Source: Pseudaminobacter soli (ex Li et al. 2025) (GTDB lineage: Bacteria > Pseudomonadota > Alphaproteobacteria > Rhizobiales > Rhizobiaceae). Taken from it: 64,000 nucleotides of DNA. Each line of letters starts with the position of its first letter. The first letter of the stretch is position 1. A model generated the notes under the pieces. The model worked only from the letters and a program-made list of their open reading frames with translations, searched no databases and was not told the origin of the DNA. Both the position numbers and the translations under genes were made by a program. The DNA lies in contig NZ_PXYL01000001.1 of assembly GCF_003012705.1 (NCBI RefSeq), positions 682,001 through 746,000 on the forward strand. The letters are read 5' to 3'. Shown here piece after piece: positions 26,069-35,726 of the stretch.

Positions 26069-26683
26069 ATGGCCGACCAAAGCTGGGCAATGAAAGGAGA
26101 ATTGGTACTCTCCTGTAACTGCACAGTTTTTTGTCCTTGCGTGCTGTCGCTCGGCAATCATCCTCCCAGCGAGGGCTATTGCCAGACCTGGGCCGGCTTC
26201 CGCGTCGATGCCGGTCATTATGGCGACGTTGATCTCTCCGGCCTCAACCTCGGGTTGGTGATGGAAATCCCCGGCTATATGAGCCGCGGCAACTGGACGG
26301 CCGGCCTCTTCATCGACAAGCGTGCCTCGATCTACGCCGTAAAGGCATTCACCAAGATCTTCACCGGCAAGGCCGGCGGCACCACGTCGCTCCTTTCGAT
26401 CCTTGTGGGGAATTTTCTCGGTGTCGAACAGGTGCCGATCAGCTATGAGACGCAAAATAAGACGCGCATCTTCCAGATTCCGAAGATCATCGATGGCGCG
26501 GTGACGCCGATTCCCGGCAAGAACAGGGACAGCGACACGGTCATCACCAATTCGGAATATTGGATCGCGCCCGAGATCGTCGTGGCCAAGTCCGACAAAA
26601 GCAGGATGCGCGCCTTCGGTCGAAACTGGAATTTTGCCGGCCGCTCGGCCGAAATCTGCAAACTGGACTGGCGGGGCCCGTGA
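26069..26683 (+). CDS. DUF1326 family protein
   Basis: 204 residues, soluble, no signal peptide. Near the N-terminus Cys16-x-Cys18-x3-Cys22-x-Cys24 (LSCNCTVFCPCVLS) is the DUF1326 hallmark and looks like a metal site; Cys38 follows in EGYCQTW. Further landmarks are AGLFIDKRAS and FGRNWNFAGRSAEICKLDW at the C-terminus. Function is not established. GGGAAGGGGGA precedes the ATG. The stop overlaps the GTG start of pcs by 4 bp, so translation is coupled. Confidence 0.82.
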   Translation: MADQSWAMKGELVLSCNCTVFCPCVLSLGNHPPSEGYCQTWAGFRVDAGHYGDVDLSGLNLGLVMEIPGYMSRGNWTAGLFIDKRASIYAVKAFTKIFTGKAGGTTSLLSILVGNFLGVEQVPISYETQNKTRIFQIPKIIDGAVTPIPGKNRDSDTVITNSEYWIAPEIVVAKSDKSRMRAFGRNWNFAGRSAEICKLDWRGP

Positions 26684-27402
26684 AACCCAAAAAAGTTACC
26701 TGGCCGCAAGCAAAGGCCTTTTCCGTTCATCTGCTGACCGCTTCCGGTTCGTTCCTTGCCTTCCTGTCTCTGGTGGCGGCAAGCGAACAGCGCTGGACGG
26801 CGATGTTCTGGTGGCTGGGGCTGGCGCTTTTCGTCGACGGCATCGATGGCCCGATCGCGCGCAAACTCGAGGTCAAGGAAGTCCTGCCGACCTGGTCCGG
26901 TGAGTTGCTCGACAACATCATAGACTATGTCACCTATGTGCTCATTCCGGCCTTTGCGCTCTATCAACGCGGCTTCATGGGTGATCGCCTGTCGTTCCTG
27001 TCCGCGGCGTTGATCGTGGTTACGAGCGCAATCTACTATGCCGATACCGGCATGAAGACGAAGGAGAACTTCTTCAAGGGGTTCCCCGTGGTCTGGAACA
27101 TGCTCGTATTCACGCTATTTGTGATTCAGCCAGGCGAGTGGGTGTCCTTCGCCGTGGTGCTTGTTGCTGCGATCATGACCTTCGTGCCGATGTATTTTCT
27201 GCATCCCGTCCGGGTGAAGCGGCTGCGCGAGATCAACCTCGCGGTGTTCCTTGCCTGGTGTGCCTTCGGCGCCATCGCGCTGGCGCAGGCAATGGATGCA
27301 AGCGAGCCCGTGAAGATCGGCATCGCGGTTACCGGCATCTATTTGTTCTTCATTGGGGGCGTCATGCAGCTTTTCCCCAAACTCGGTGCCAAGAGGACCT
27401 GA
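26680..27402 (+). CDS. pcs: Phosphatidylcholine synthase
   Basis: 240 residues from a GTG start (26680) overlapping the previous stop. The CDP-alcohol phosphotransferase motif of the Pcs branch is intact: D53-G-x-D56-G-x2-A60-R61-x12-G74-x3-D78-x3-D82. About eight hydrophobic segments are present. The enzyme condenses choline with CDP-diacylglycerol to phosphatidylcholine and CMP in the inner membrane, a pathway typical of rhizobia, Brucella and relatives. Length agrees with Sinorhizobium Pcs (about 241). The in-frame ATG at 26560 would lie deep in the upstream gene and is rejected. Confidence 0.93.
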   Translation: MKPKKVTWPQAKAFSVHLLTASGSFLAFLSLVAASEQRWTAMFWWLGLALFVDGIDGPIARKLEVKEVLPTWSGELLDNIIDYVTYVLIPAFALYQRGFMGDRLSFLSAALIVVTSAIYYADTGMKTKENFFKGFPVVWNMLVFTLFVIQPGEWVSFAVVLVAAIMTFVPMYFLHPVRVKRLREINLAVFLAWCAFGAIALAQAMDASEPVKIGIAVTGIYLFFIGGVMQLFPKLGAKRT

Positions 27403-27404
27403 CA

Positions 27405-28382
27405 ATGTCCAAAGCCGTTCGCATCCACGCCCATGGTGGTCCGGAAGTGCTCGTCTATGAGGATGTCGATCCAGGCCGGCCCGGTCCTGGCGAGGTTCTT
27501 ATCCGCCACACCGCGATCGGGCTGAATTTCCTCGACACCTATTATCGCACCGGCCTCTATCCGGCGCCGGCCGGATTGCCCTTGATCCCGGGGGGCGAGG
27601 CTGCGGGGGTGGTTGAGGAAACAGGGCAGGGTGTCGACTGGCTCCGCAAGGGGGACAGAGTTGCTTATGTGACGTCAATCGGTGCCTACTCCGAAGAACG
27701 CGTCATACCGGCCGACAGGCTGGTGAAGATTCCCGACGGCATCAGCGATGAGCAGGCTGCAGCGATGATGCTGAAGGGCATGACCGCCGAGTATCTGGTC
27801 CTCCGCACCCACAAGGTGAAGCCCGGCGACACGATCCTCTATCATGCCGCGGCCGGTGGCGTAGGTCTCATCCTCGGCCAGTGGGCAAAGCATCTCGGTG
27901 CAACTGTGATCGGCACGGCGAGTTCGCCGGAAAAGATCGAGTTGGCCAAGGCGCACGGTTTCGACCACGTCATCAACTACCGCGAAAAGGATTTCGTCGC
28001 CGAAGTGAAGGAGCTTACCGGCGGCAAGCTCTGTGACGTCGTCTACGATTCGGTCGGCAAGGATACGTTCCCGGGTTCGCTCGACTGCCTGCGGCCGAGG
28101 GGACTGTTTGTCAGCTTCGGACAGTCCTCAGGACCGATCCCGCCTTTCAATTTGGCCATCCTGGCGCAGAAGGGGTCGCTTTATGCGACCCGGCCGACGC
28201 TCTTTGGCTACAACGCAACGCGCGAGAATCTCGAGGCTTCCGCCAAGGCCCTTTTCGACGTGGTTGCGAGCGGCGCTGTCAAGATCATGATCAATCAGCG
28301 CTACCCGTTGAGCGAGGCTTCCAACGCGCAGCGGGATCTGGAAGGGCGGAAAACCACGGGGACTACCATCCTTATACCCTGA
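27405..28382 (+). CDS. NADPH:quinone oxidoreductase (QOR-type, MDR superfamily)
   Basis: 325 residues, zinc-free medium-chain dehydrogenase/reductase. Features are GPEVLVYEDV..PGPGEVLIRHTAIGLNFLDTYYRTGLYP, IPGGEAAGVVEE.G and the cofactor motif HAAAGGVGLILGQWAKHLGATVIGT. QOR enzymes reduce quinones with NADPH. The ATG lies 2 bp after the pcs stop, so the DUF2182-DUF1326-pcs-qor genes form a tight run. The gap to 28483 contains a small dyad TTGAA-GGACT-TTCAA near 28387. Confidence 0.9.
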   Translation: MSKAVRIHAHGGPEVLVYEDVDPGRPGPGEVLIRHTAIGLNFLDTYYRTGLYPAPAGLPLIPGGEAAGVVEETGQGVDWLRKGDRVAYVTSIGAYSEERVIPADRLVKIPDGISDEQAAAMMLKGMTAEYLVLRTHKVKPGDTILYHAAAGGVGLILGQWAKHLGATVIGTASSPEKIELAKAHGFDHVINYREKDFVAEVKELTGGKLCDVVYDSVGKDTFPGSLDCLRPRGLFVSFGQSSGPIPPFNLAILAQKGSLYATRPTLFGYNATRENLEASAKALFDVVASGAVKIMINQRYPLSEASNAQRDLEGRKTTGTTILIP

Positions 28383-28482
28383 AATTCTTGAAGGACTTTC
28401 AAAATTCAAGTCGCTTTGCGTTGTCGAAGGCGCGCGCATACGCTAAGGCCGGGAACATAAAAACAATATCAATGGGGGCCTC

Positions 28483-30054
28483 GTGAAGACGACCCTGGAG
28501 ACGTCAAACGCCAACCTTCTCGAGGTTCGCGGGCTAACGAAAACTTTTGGCACGCTGAAGGCCTGCGACAACATCGATCTCACCATCGCCAAGGGTGAAA
28601 TCCATGCGTTGCTGGGCGAGAACGGCGCTGGCAAGTCCACACTCGTCAAAATGCTGTTCGGCACGCTCGAGCCGAATGCCGGCGAAATTCGCTGGGATGG
28701 CCAGCCGGTCCGCATCGCCAATCCGCATGCCGCGAGAAAGCTCGGCATCGGCATGGTGTTCCAGCATTTCTCGCTGTTCGACGCGCTGAGCGCGGCCGAG
28801 AACATCGCCCTGTCGCTCGACGACAAGACGCCGATTTCGACGATCGCCGCCAAGGCCAAGGCCCTGTCCTACAGCTACGGCCTGCCGCTCGACCCCTATT
28901 CTCTGGTCGGCGACCTTTCGGTCGGCGAGCGTCAGCGCATCGAGATCATTCGTTGCCTCTTGCAGGCGCCGGAGCTGATCATTCTCGATGAGCCGACTGC
29001 AGTCCTCACGCCGCAGGAAGCCGACAAGCTGTTCGAAACGCTCGAACGGCTGCGCTCCGAGGGCAAATCTATCCTCTACATTTCGCACCGGCTGGAAGAG
29101 GTCAAACGCATGTGCGACCGCGCCACCGTGCTGCGCCATGGCAAGGTCGTCGGCCATTGCGACCCGCGCAAGGAAACCGCGGCCTCGCTGGCGCGGATGA
29201 TGGTCGGGAGCGAGGTGCAGGCCGTCGTTCGCTCGCCCGCCGAGGGCTCGGATAGGGCGGCGGTACTGCTTCAGGTGAAAAACCTGTCGCGTACGCCTGC
29301 AACGCCGTTTTCGATCCCGCTTCGGAACGTCAATCTCGAGGTGAAGGCCGGCGAGGTCATCGGCGTGGCGGGTGTTGCCGGTAACGGGCAGGGCGAGTTC
29401 TTCGAGGCGGTTTCGGGCGAAGTGCGGCAGGCCGCGGCAGGCACCGTTCGCATTCGTGGCAAGGACGCCGGCAATCTCTCGATTACCGGGCGCCGCCTGC
29501 TGGGCGCGGCTTTCGTGCCGGAGGAGCGGCTTGGACATGGCGCCGCGCCGCGCATGAAACTCTCCGAAAATCTGCTGCTTTCGCGCTATGCTACCGACAG
29601 GAAGGCTTTTTTGGGAGCGGCTGGCGTGATCCATGACGGCGCCGTGGCCTCTGCGTCTCAGCGCATCGTTCAAGCAATGGATGTGCGCAAGAGCGGAACC
29701 GACCCGGAGGCTGCCTCGCTCTCCGGTGGCAATCTGCAGAAATTCATCATCGGACGTGAACTCGACCGCCAGCCGGCGGTGATGGTCGTCAACCAGCCGA
29801 CATGGGGCGTCGACGCGGGTGCTGCCGCGCGCATCAGGCAATCGCTGATCGAGCTTGCTCGCAGTGGCTCGGCGGTGCTGGTCATCAGCCAGGATCTCGA
29901 TGAGCTGTTCGAGATCTCGGACGCGATCGCCGTCATGCATAACGGCGAAATGTCAAAGCCAATTCCGATAGCCGAGGCGACGCTGGAAAAGATCGGCCTG
30001 CTGATGGGCGGCGCCGAACCCGGTCACGTCGAACATGTGGCGGAGCCAGCCTGA
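28483..30054 (+). CDS. BMP-type (nucleoside-like) ABC importer, double ATPase subunit
   Basis: 523 residues from a GTG start. Two ABC modules: the first has Walker A GENGAGKST, signature LSVGERQRIEI and Walker B LIILDEPTA; the second has a degenerate P-loop region (GVAGVAGNGQGEFFEAVSG) and signature LSGGNLQKFI with Walker-B-like VMVVNQPT. This asymmetric pair is usual in the RbsA/NupA sugar and nucleoside type. It energises the two permeases that follow. The stop and the next ATG overlap (TGATG). Confidence 0.9.
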   Translation: MKTTLETSNANLLEVRGLTKTFGTLKACDNIDLTIAKGEIHALLGENGAGKSTLVKMLFGTLEPNAGEIRWDGQPVRIANPHAARKLGIGMVFQHFSLFDALSAAENIALSLDDKTPISTIAAKAKALSYSYGLPLDPYSLVGDLSVGERQRIEIIRCLLQAPELIILDEPTAVLTPQEADKLFETLERLRSEGKSILYISHRLEEVKRMCDRATVLRHGKVVGHCDPRKETAASLARMMVGSEVQAVVRSPAEGSDRAAVLLQVKNLSRTPATPFSIPLRNVNLEVKAGEVIGVAGVAGNGQGEFFEAVSGEVRQAAAGTVRIRGKDAGNLSITGRRLLGAAFVPEERLGHGAAPRMKLSENLLLSRYATDRKAFLGAAGVIHDGAVASASQRIVQAMDVRKSGTDPEAASLSGGNLQKFIIGRELDRQPAVMVVNQPTWGVDAGAAARIRQSLIELARSGSAVLVISQDLDELFEISDAIAVMHNGEMSKPIPIAEATLEKIGLLMGGAEPGHVEHVAEPA

Positions 30055-31154
30055 TGCGCATCGAACTCGTCAAACGTCCGCAACAATCCGCGCTTTTCAG
30101 CGCGCTGTCGCCCTTTATCGCACTGGTGCTTACCCTGGTGGCCGGCGCGATCATGTTCTCGCTGCTCGGCAAGAGCCCGCTTGACGCGCTCTACTACTAC
30201 TTTGTCGATCCGCTGCGCGAGATCTGGTCGCTGCACGAGCTGGCAATCAAGGCCGCGCCCCTGATCCTCATCGCGGTCGGGTTGTCGGTCTGCTTCCTAT
30301 CGAACAACTGGAACATCGGCGCCGAGGGGCAATTCATTGCCGGCGCGATTGCAGGCTCGATCCTGCCGGTGATGTTTCCTGATTTCCAGAGCTGGATCGT
30401 TTTGCCGCTGATGCTGATCATGGGCATGATCGGCGGCGCGGCATATGCGTCTGTTCCGGCTTTTCTCAAGACGCGCTTCAATACCAACGAAATCCTGACC
30501 AGCCTCATGCTGGTCTATGTCGCGCAGCTGTTCCTCGACTGGATGGTGCGCGGCCCGTGGCGCAACCCGGCGGGCATGAACTTCCCCGAAACCCGCGATT
30601 TCCACCAATACGCCATTCTGCCGGAAATCTGGTCGTCGTCGGGCAGGGCGCATTGGGGTTTTGTCTTTGCGCTGGTTGCGGCCGTGGTCGTGTGGTTCAT
30701 GCTGTCGCGGACCCTGCGCGGCTTCGAGGTGAAGGTTCTGGGCCAGAGCCCGAGGGCAGGGCGTTTCGCCGGCTTCTCCTCGTCGCAGATGGTGTTCTTC
30801 GCCTTCATCGTTTCGGGCGCGCTGGCGGGCCTTGCCGGCATATCCGAAGTGTCCGGCGCGATCGGGCAACTGAGGCCGACGATCTCGCCCGGCTACGGCT
30901 TTACGGCAATCATCGTGGCCTTCCTCGGCAGGCTCAATCCGCTCGGGATCATCGCGGCGGGGCTTATCCTTGCCCTGTCCTATCTCGGCGGCGAAGCAGC
31001 CCAGATTTCCATCGGCGTGTCCGACAAGGTCGTGCGCGCTTTCCAGGGATTGCTGCTGTTCTTCGTTCTGGGTGCCGACACGCTGATCCATTATCGCATC
31101 CGTTTCGTAGGTTCTGCGCCCCGCAACGCGGAGGTTTCCCATGGGAATGCTTGA
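30054..31154 (+). CDS. BMP-type ABC importer permease 1
   Basis: 366 residues with about eight to ten membrane helices, BPD_transp_2 (LivH/M-like) family. Visible are LIAVGLSVCFLSNNWNIGAEGQFIAGAI, the NTNEILTSLMLVYVAQ segment and the cytoplasmic loop LGQSPRAGRFAGFS that contacts the ATPase, then GLAGISEVSGAIGQL.P.ISPGYGFTAI. These match permeases of BMP-family nucleoside importers. It overlaps permease 2 by 14 bp. Confidence 0.9.
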   Translation: MRIELVKRPQQSALFSALSPFIALVLTLVAGAIMFSLLGKSPLDALYYYFVDPLREIWSLHELAIKAAPLILIAVGLSVCFLSNNWNIGAEGQFIAGAIAGSILPVMFPDFQSWIVLPLMLIMGMIGGAAYASVPAFLKTRFNTNEILTSLMLVYVAQLFLDWMVRGPWRNPAGMNFPETRDFHQYAILPEIWSSSGRAHWGFVFALVAAVVVWFMLSRTLRGFEVKVLGQSPRAGRFAGFSSSQMVFFAFIVSGALAGLAGISEVSGAIGQLRPTISPGYGFTAIIVAFLGRLNPLGIIAAGLILALSYLGGEAAQISIGVSDKVVRAFQGLLLFFVLGADTLIHYRIRFVGSAPRNAEVSHGNA

Positions 31155-32061
31155 AGCGATCCTGATAACGATCGCCACGGCGGCTACGCCGCTGTTGATC
31201 GCGGCGGTCGGCGAACTCGTTGTCGAGCGTTCCGGCGTTCTCAACCTCGGCGTCGAAGGCATGATGGTGATGGGCGCCGTCACCGGCTTCGGCGTGGCGC
31301 TGACGACTGGCTCGCCCTGGCTGGGCTTCCTTGCAGCGACCGCTGTCGGCGCATTGTTCTCGCTGCTGTTTGCGTTCCTGACGCTCACGCTGGTGACCAA
31401 CCAGGTGGCGACCGGCCTTGCACTGACGCTGCTGGGGCTCGGCCTTTCCGGCATGATCGGCGAAAGCTTCGTCGGGCTTCCCGGCGTGAAGCTCGGCAGC
31501 ATCTACATTCCGTTCCTGACCGATCTGCCGCTGGTCGGAAAATTGCTGTTCGGCCAGGACCCGATCTTCTACCTCTCGCTGCTGCTTACCGGCGGCGTGG
31601 CCTATTTCCTCTTCCGCACGCGGGCAGGGCTGACGCTCCGGTCGGTGGGCGATAACCATGCCTCGGCGCATGCGCTCGGCATCAACGTCATTCTCATCCG
31701 CTATCTGGCGGTGATGTTCGGCGGCGCCTGCGCTGGGCTTGCCGGCGGCTATCTGTCGATCGTCTATACGCCGCAATGGGTGGAGAACATGACGGCCGGG
31801 CGCGGCTGGATCGCGCTTGCGCTGGTGGTGTTCGCTTCGTGGCGTCCGTGGCGCGTCCTCGCCGGCGCCTATCTTTTCGGCGCGGTCACCATCGGTCAGC
31901 TCCACGCCCAGGCGTTGGGCATCGGCGTGCCGTCGCAGCTACTTTCTTCGCTTCCCTATCTGGCAACCGTCATCGTACTTGTTCTAATCTCGGGCAACAG
32001 GCGACTGACCATGATAAACACACCGGCTTCGTTGGGGCGGCCGTTTGTGCCAGATCGCTAA
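31141..32061 (+). CDS. BMP-type ABC importer permease 2
   Basis: 306 residues, second BPD_transp_2 permease. Diagnostic stretches are PLLIAAVGELVVERSGVLNLGVEGMM, TNQVATGLALTLLGLGLSG and SVGDNHASAHALGINV (ATPase-contact loop), then GACAGLAGGYLSI.YTPQWVENMTAGRGWIA. It pairs with permease 1 to form the channel. The binding-protein gene starts 49 bp further on. Confidence 0.9.
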   Translation: MGMLEAILITIATAATPLLIAAVGELVVERSGVLNLGVEGMMVMGAVTGFGVALTTGSPWLGFLAATAVGALFSLLFAFLTLTLVTNQVATGLALTLLGLGLSGMIGESFVGLPGVKLGSIYIPFLTDLPLVGKLLFGQDPIFYLSLLLTGGVAYFLFRTRAGLTLRSVGDNHASAHALGINVILIRYLAVMFGGACAGLAGGYLSIVYTPQWVENMTAGRGWIALALVVFASWRPWRVLAGAYLFGAVTIGQLHAQALGIGVPSQLLSSLPYLATVIVLVLISGNRRLTMINTPASLGRPFVPDR

Positions 32062-32110
32062 AAAAGACGGGATAAAGTGCCCCTGGGCAACCACTGAGAG
32101 GATCAACTTC

Positions 32111-33181
32111 ATGAAGAAAACCATTCTGTCGATTGCCGCGGCAGCCGCCGTGCTTTCGTTCGGCACGATGGCCGCTGAGGCCAAGGTGAAGGCCTGCTGG
32201 ATGTATGTCGGCCCGATCGGCGATTTCGGTTATTCCTACCAGCACCATCAGGGGCTGTTGGCGGTCCAGAAGGAGTTCGGCGATCAGGTCGAGACGGCCT
32301 ATCTTGAAAGCGTTCCGGAAGGCGCTGACGCCGAGCGCGCGCTCGAGCGCTTCGCACGCTCCGGCTGCAACATCATTTTCGCGACCTCGTTCGGCTTCAT
32401 GGACGCCACCAACAAGGTTGCCGGACGCTTCCCCGATGTGAAGTTCGAACATGCGACCGGCTACAAGCGTGAGCATCCGAACGTCTCGACCTACAATTCC
32501 AAGTTCCATGAAGGCCGCTATGTGCAGGGCGTGATCGCCGCCAAGATGTCGAAGACCGGCGTTGCGGGCTACATCGCCTCGTTCCCGATCCCGGAAGTGG
32601 TGCTCGGCATCAACGCCTTCATGCTCGGCGCGCAGTCGGTCAACCCCGACTTCAAGGTCAAGGTCGTGTGGGCGAACACTTGGTACGACGCCGGCAAGGA
32701 AGCCGACGCTGCCAAGGCGCTGATCGACCAGGGCGTCGATGTCATCACCCAGCACACCGACTCCACCGCGCCGATGCAGGTTGCCACCGAGCGCGGCGTG
32801 AAGGCCTTCGGCCAGGCCACCGACATGATCAAGTTTGGCCCTGATACCCAGCTAACGGCAATCGTCGACGATTGGGGTCCGTACTACATCAGCCGTGTCA
32901 AGGCTGTTATCGACGGCACCTGGGAGCAGCAGGACGTCTGGCACGGCATGAAGGAGGGCAACGTTGTGATGGCCCCCTACACCAACATGCCTGACGACGT
33001 GAAGAAGCTGGCTGAAGAAGCCGAAGCCAAGATCAAGTCGGGCGATTTCAATCCCTACACCGGCCCGATCACCAAGCAGGACGGCTCCGAGTGGCTGAAG
33101 GCTGGCGAAGTGGCTGACAACGGCACGCTGCTGGGCCTGAACTTCTACGTCAAGGGCGTGGACGACAAGCTGCCGCAGTAA
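32111..33181 (+). CDS. BMP-family ABC substrate-binding protein
   Basis: 356 residues with a signal peptide (MKKTILSIAAAAAVLSFGTMAAEA). The BMP (PnrA-like) fold is seen in VGPIGDFGYSYQHHQGLLAVQKEFG, FARSGCNIIFATSFGFMDATNKVAGRFPDVKFEHATGYK and TDSTAPMQVATERGVKAFGQATDMI. Homologues bind purine nucleosides or related compounds; the ligand here is not proven. TGAGAGGA precedes the ATG. The last gene of the four-gene importer, closed by a terminator. Confidence 0.9.
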   Translation: MKKTILSIAAAAAVLSFGTMAAEAKVKACWMYVGPIGDFGYSYQHHQGLLAVQKEFGDQVETAYLESVPEGADAERALERFARSGCNIIFATSFGFMDATNKVAGRFPDVKFEHATGYKREHPNVSTYNSKFHEGRYVQGVIAAKMSKTGVAGYIASFPIPEVVLGINAFMLGAQSVNPDFKVKVVWANTWYDAGKEADAAKALIDQGVDVITQHTDSTAPMQVATERGVKAFGQATDMIKFGPDTQLTAIVDDWGPYYISRVKAVIDGTWEQQDVWHGMKEGNVVMAPYTNMPDDVKKLAEEAEAKIKSGDFNPYTGPITKQDGSEWLKAGEVADNGTLLGLNFYVKGVDDKLPQ

Positions 33182-33203
33182 TCGGACCGCACGGTCGCAA
33201 AAA

Positions 33204-33231
33204 AGAGAGGGCGCCACACCGCGCCCTTTTT
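33204..33231 (+). terminator. Terminator after the BMP importer operon
   Basis: AGGGCGC (33208-33214) with GCGCCCT (33221-33227), loop CACACC, then TTTTT. It separates the operon from the convergent rimO; the A-rich left side may also act on the minus strand. Confidence 0.88.
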
Positions 33232-33287
33232 GTTTTCAGGTCTTGTACGTTTCCGAGCGAGCGCCGCGAACCGCTCGCTTGGGTGCG

Positions 33288-34601
33288 TCAGACAGCTGTG
33301 CCGTAGAGATCGTAGGCGTCGGCCCGGTCGATCTTGACGGTCACGATGTCGCCGGTCCTGAGCGGACGGCGCGACTGGATATGGACCGAGCCGTCGATCT
33401 CCGGCGCGTCGTATTTTGTGCGTCCCTTGGCCGATAGGCCGTTTGCCTCGTCGATGATGACGGGCAGGCGCTTGCCGACCTTCTTCTGCTGCTGCACGGC
33501 CGCGATCTTCTGCTGGCGTTGCATGAAGCGGTGCCAGCGGGCTTCCTTGACCTCTTCGGGCACCTGTTCGAGGCCGAGGTCGTTCGACTTGGCGCCCGCG
33601 ACGGGTTCGTATTTGAAGCAGCCGGCGCGGTCGATCTTGGCTTCATCCAGCCAGTCGAGCAGCATCTCGAAATCCTCGTCGGTCTCTCCAGGGAAGCCGA
33701 CGATGAAGGTGGAGCGAATGGCGAGATCGGGGCACATTTCGCGCCAGCCGCGAATGCGGTCGAGCGTCTTTTCGCCATGTGCCGGACGGCGCATGTTCTT
33801 CAAAACCTGCGGCGAGGCATGCTGGAAAGGGATGTCGAGATAGGGAAGGATCTTGCCCTCGGCCATCAGCGGGATCACGTCGGCGACATGCGGGTAGGGG
33901 TAGACATAGTGCATGCGCACCCAGACGCCCAACTCGCCGAGTTCCTGCGAAAGGTCGAGGAACTTTGCCCGCACTTCGCGGTCCTTCCAGGTGCTGGGAG
34001 CATATTTGAGATCGATGCCGTAGGCGCTGGTGTCCTGCGAGATGACCAGGATTTCCTTGACGCCCGCAGCTGCCAGCTTCTCGGCTTCGCGCAGCACGTC
34101 CGCCGCCGGGCGCGAGACGAGGTCGCCGCGCAGGTCAGGGATGATGCAGAAGGTGCAGCGGTTGTTGCAGCCTTCGGAAATCTTGAGGTAGGCGTAGTGG
34201 CGCGGCGTGAGTTTGACGCCCTGCGGCGGCAGCAGGTCCACGAATGGATCGTGCACTGGGGGAGCGGCCTCGTGAACGGCGCTCATGACGCTTTCATAGG
34301 CCTGCGGGCCAGTGATGGCGAGCACGTTGGGATGCTTTTCGCGAATTAGCTCGGGCGTCGCGCCCATGCAGCCGGTGACGATGACCTTGCCGTTTTCCTT
34401 GAGCGCGGTGCCGATCGCATTCAGCGACTCGTCGCGGGCGGAATCGAGGAAGCCGCAGGTGTTGACGACGACGAGATCGGCACCGTCATGCTTGCGGGCG
34501 ATCTCATAGCCTTCGGCACGAAGCCGCGTGATGATGCGCTCGGAATCGACGAGTGCTTTCGGACATCCAAGGCTGACGAAACTGACGCGAGGCGCTGACA
34601 T
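33288..34601 (-). CDS. rimO: Ribosomal protein S12 methylthiotransferase
   Basis: 437 residues. The N-terminal UPF0004 domain binds one [4Fe-4S] cluster through Cys13, Cys49 and Cys78. The radical-SAM motif C145-NNR-C149-TF-C152 follows, and a TRAM domain ends the protein. RimO methylthiolates an aspartate of S12. [21 protein letters not shown] at the N-terminus distinguishes RimO from MiaB. The gap of 186 bp to the TerC-family gene has no feature I can name. Confidence 0.95.
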   Translation of the reverse strand: MSAPRVSFVSLGCPKALVDSERIITRLRAEGYEIARKHDGADLVVVNTCGFLDSARDESLNAIGTALKENGKVIVTGCMGATPELIREKHPNVLAITGPQAYESVMSAVHEAAPPVHDPFVDLLPPQGVKLTPRHYAYLKISEGCNNRCTFCIIPDLRGDLVSRPAADVLREAEKLAAAGVKEILVISQDTSAYGIDLKYAPSTWKDREVRAKFLDLSQELGELGVWVRMHYVYPYPHVADVIPLMAEGKILPYLDIPFQHASPQVLKNMRRPAHGEKTLDRIRGWREMCPDLAIRSTFIVGFPGETDEDFEMLLDWLDEAKIDRAGCFKYEPVAGAKSNDLGLEQVPEEVKEARWHRFMQRQQKIAAVQQQKKVGKRLPVIIDEANGLSAKGRTKYDAPEIDGSVHIQSRRPLRTGDIVTVKIDRADAYDLYGTAV

Positions 34602-34787
34602 AAGACAAAATCCGGGATTCTTGGGCTGGACCCCGTTTATCGAGGTCTTCGTTGAGCATCTTGCAAAGATGACGGGAACGCGGACCGATCAGCACCGGCA
34701 ACGCAGCGGACCCGCAAGCTGCGGCGGCATTATCACAGATTTCTCCGCAATGAAATCGTCACTGAGCTTTGCGATCAACTGGCCGGC

Positions 34788-35435
34788 TTACAGCGGATCC
34801 GGCAGCAAGGGCGAGACGTCCATATAGCCCCGATAGATCATGTCCAATGCGACGTAGAGGATGATCAGGAGGCCGACATAGGCGATCCAGGGGTAACGGT
34901 TGAGCAGCTTGGCAATGAAGTTCGCCGCAAGCCCCATCAGCGCGACAGAAAGGATCAGGCCGAAGACCAGGACCGTGAAATGGTCGCGCGCCGCGCCGGC
35001 AACCGCGAGGACGTTGTCGAGCGACATCGACACGTCGGCAATCACGATCTGCACGGCAGCCTGGGCGAGCGTCTTGCGCGGCTTTCCGGTTGCGGCGGCC
35101 GTGGCGGCATCGTTCTCGGCTTCTTCAACAGCGGCGCTTTGCTCTGCCCGGGAGATGCGCAATTCGCGCCACATCTTCCAGCAGACCCACAAAAGCAGGA
35201 TGCCGCCCATCAGGAGTAGGCCCAGAATTTGCAGCAACTGTATGGTGAGGGCCGCGAAGATGATGCGCAGCACGGTGGCGGCGGCAACGCCGATCAGAAT
35301 GGCTTTCTTGCGCTGATCGGCAGGGAGGCCGGCTGCGGCCAGGCCGATGACGATGGCGTTATCTCCGGCCAGAACCAGATCGATGGCAACGACTTGCAAT
35401 AACGCCGTGAACCCCGCGGCCGTGAAAAGTTCCAT
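34788..35435 (-). CDS. TerC/YjbE-family integral membrane protein
   Basis: 215 residues with about seven membrane helices and a charged Ala/Glu-rich cytoplasmic loop near residues 95-120. Two acidic motifs, DLVLAGDNAIVIGLA (residues 19-33) and DVSMSLDNVLAVAGAA, are the repeated TerC signature. Members of the family export manganese or load it onto exoenzymes in other bacteria; the ion here is not known. I looked for a manganese riboswitch in the 291-bp region upstream (35436-35726) and found no match. Confidence 0.85.
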   Translation of the reverse strand: MELFTAAGFTALLQVVAIDLVLAGDNAIVIGLAAAGLPADQRKKAILIGVAAATVLRIIFAALTIQLLQILGLLLMGGILLLWVCWKMWRELRISRAEQSAAVEEAENDAATAAATGKPRKTLAQAAVQIVIADVSMSLDNVLAVAGAARDHFTVLVFGLILSVALMGLAANFIAKLLNRYPWIAYVGLLIILYVALDMIYRGYMDVSPLLPDPL

Positions 35436-35726
35436 TCGCCCTTAGCCTTTCAGCTCCCCCGCAGAGCATGCCCGTAGCGCGCCAAGTCGCTCCGCGTCAA
35501 GCAAGCAGGTTAAGACGTCGAGGCAGGGGAGGTCGGAAGTTGGCGAATGTAGCCCGAAACAGCGGAGCGGCCGGTTCCGAGGCGGAAGATTTGCCCCTGT
35601 GGCGCGGGATCTTCCTATGGGTTTCCATATGACGAACGATGGCGGCTTCTCTCGTTTTCCTATGAAAAAGCCCTCACTTTTTCCGATGTGGGTTGGTCCC
35701 ACTAGGTATTCTGGCGAGGTCACGTC

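Noticed and set aside
35436-35726. Manganese (yybP-ykoY) riboswitch upstream of the TerC-family gene
   Set aside because: I searched the minus strand for the conserved paired core and could not find it.
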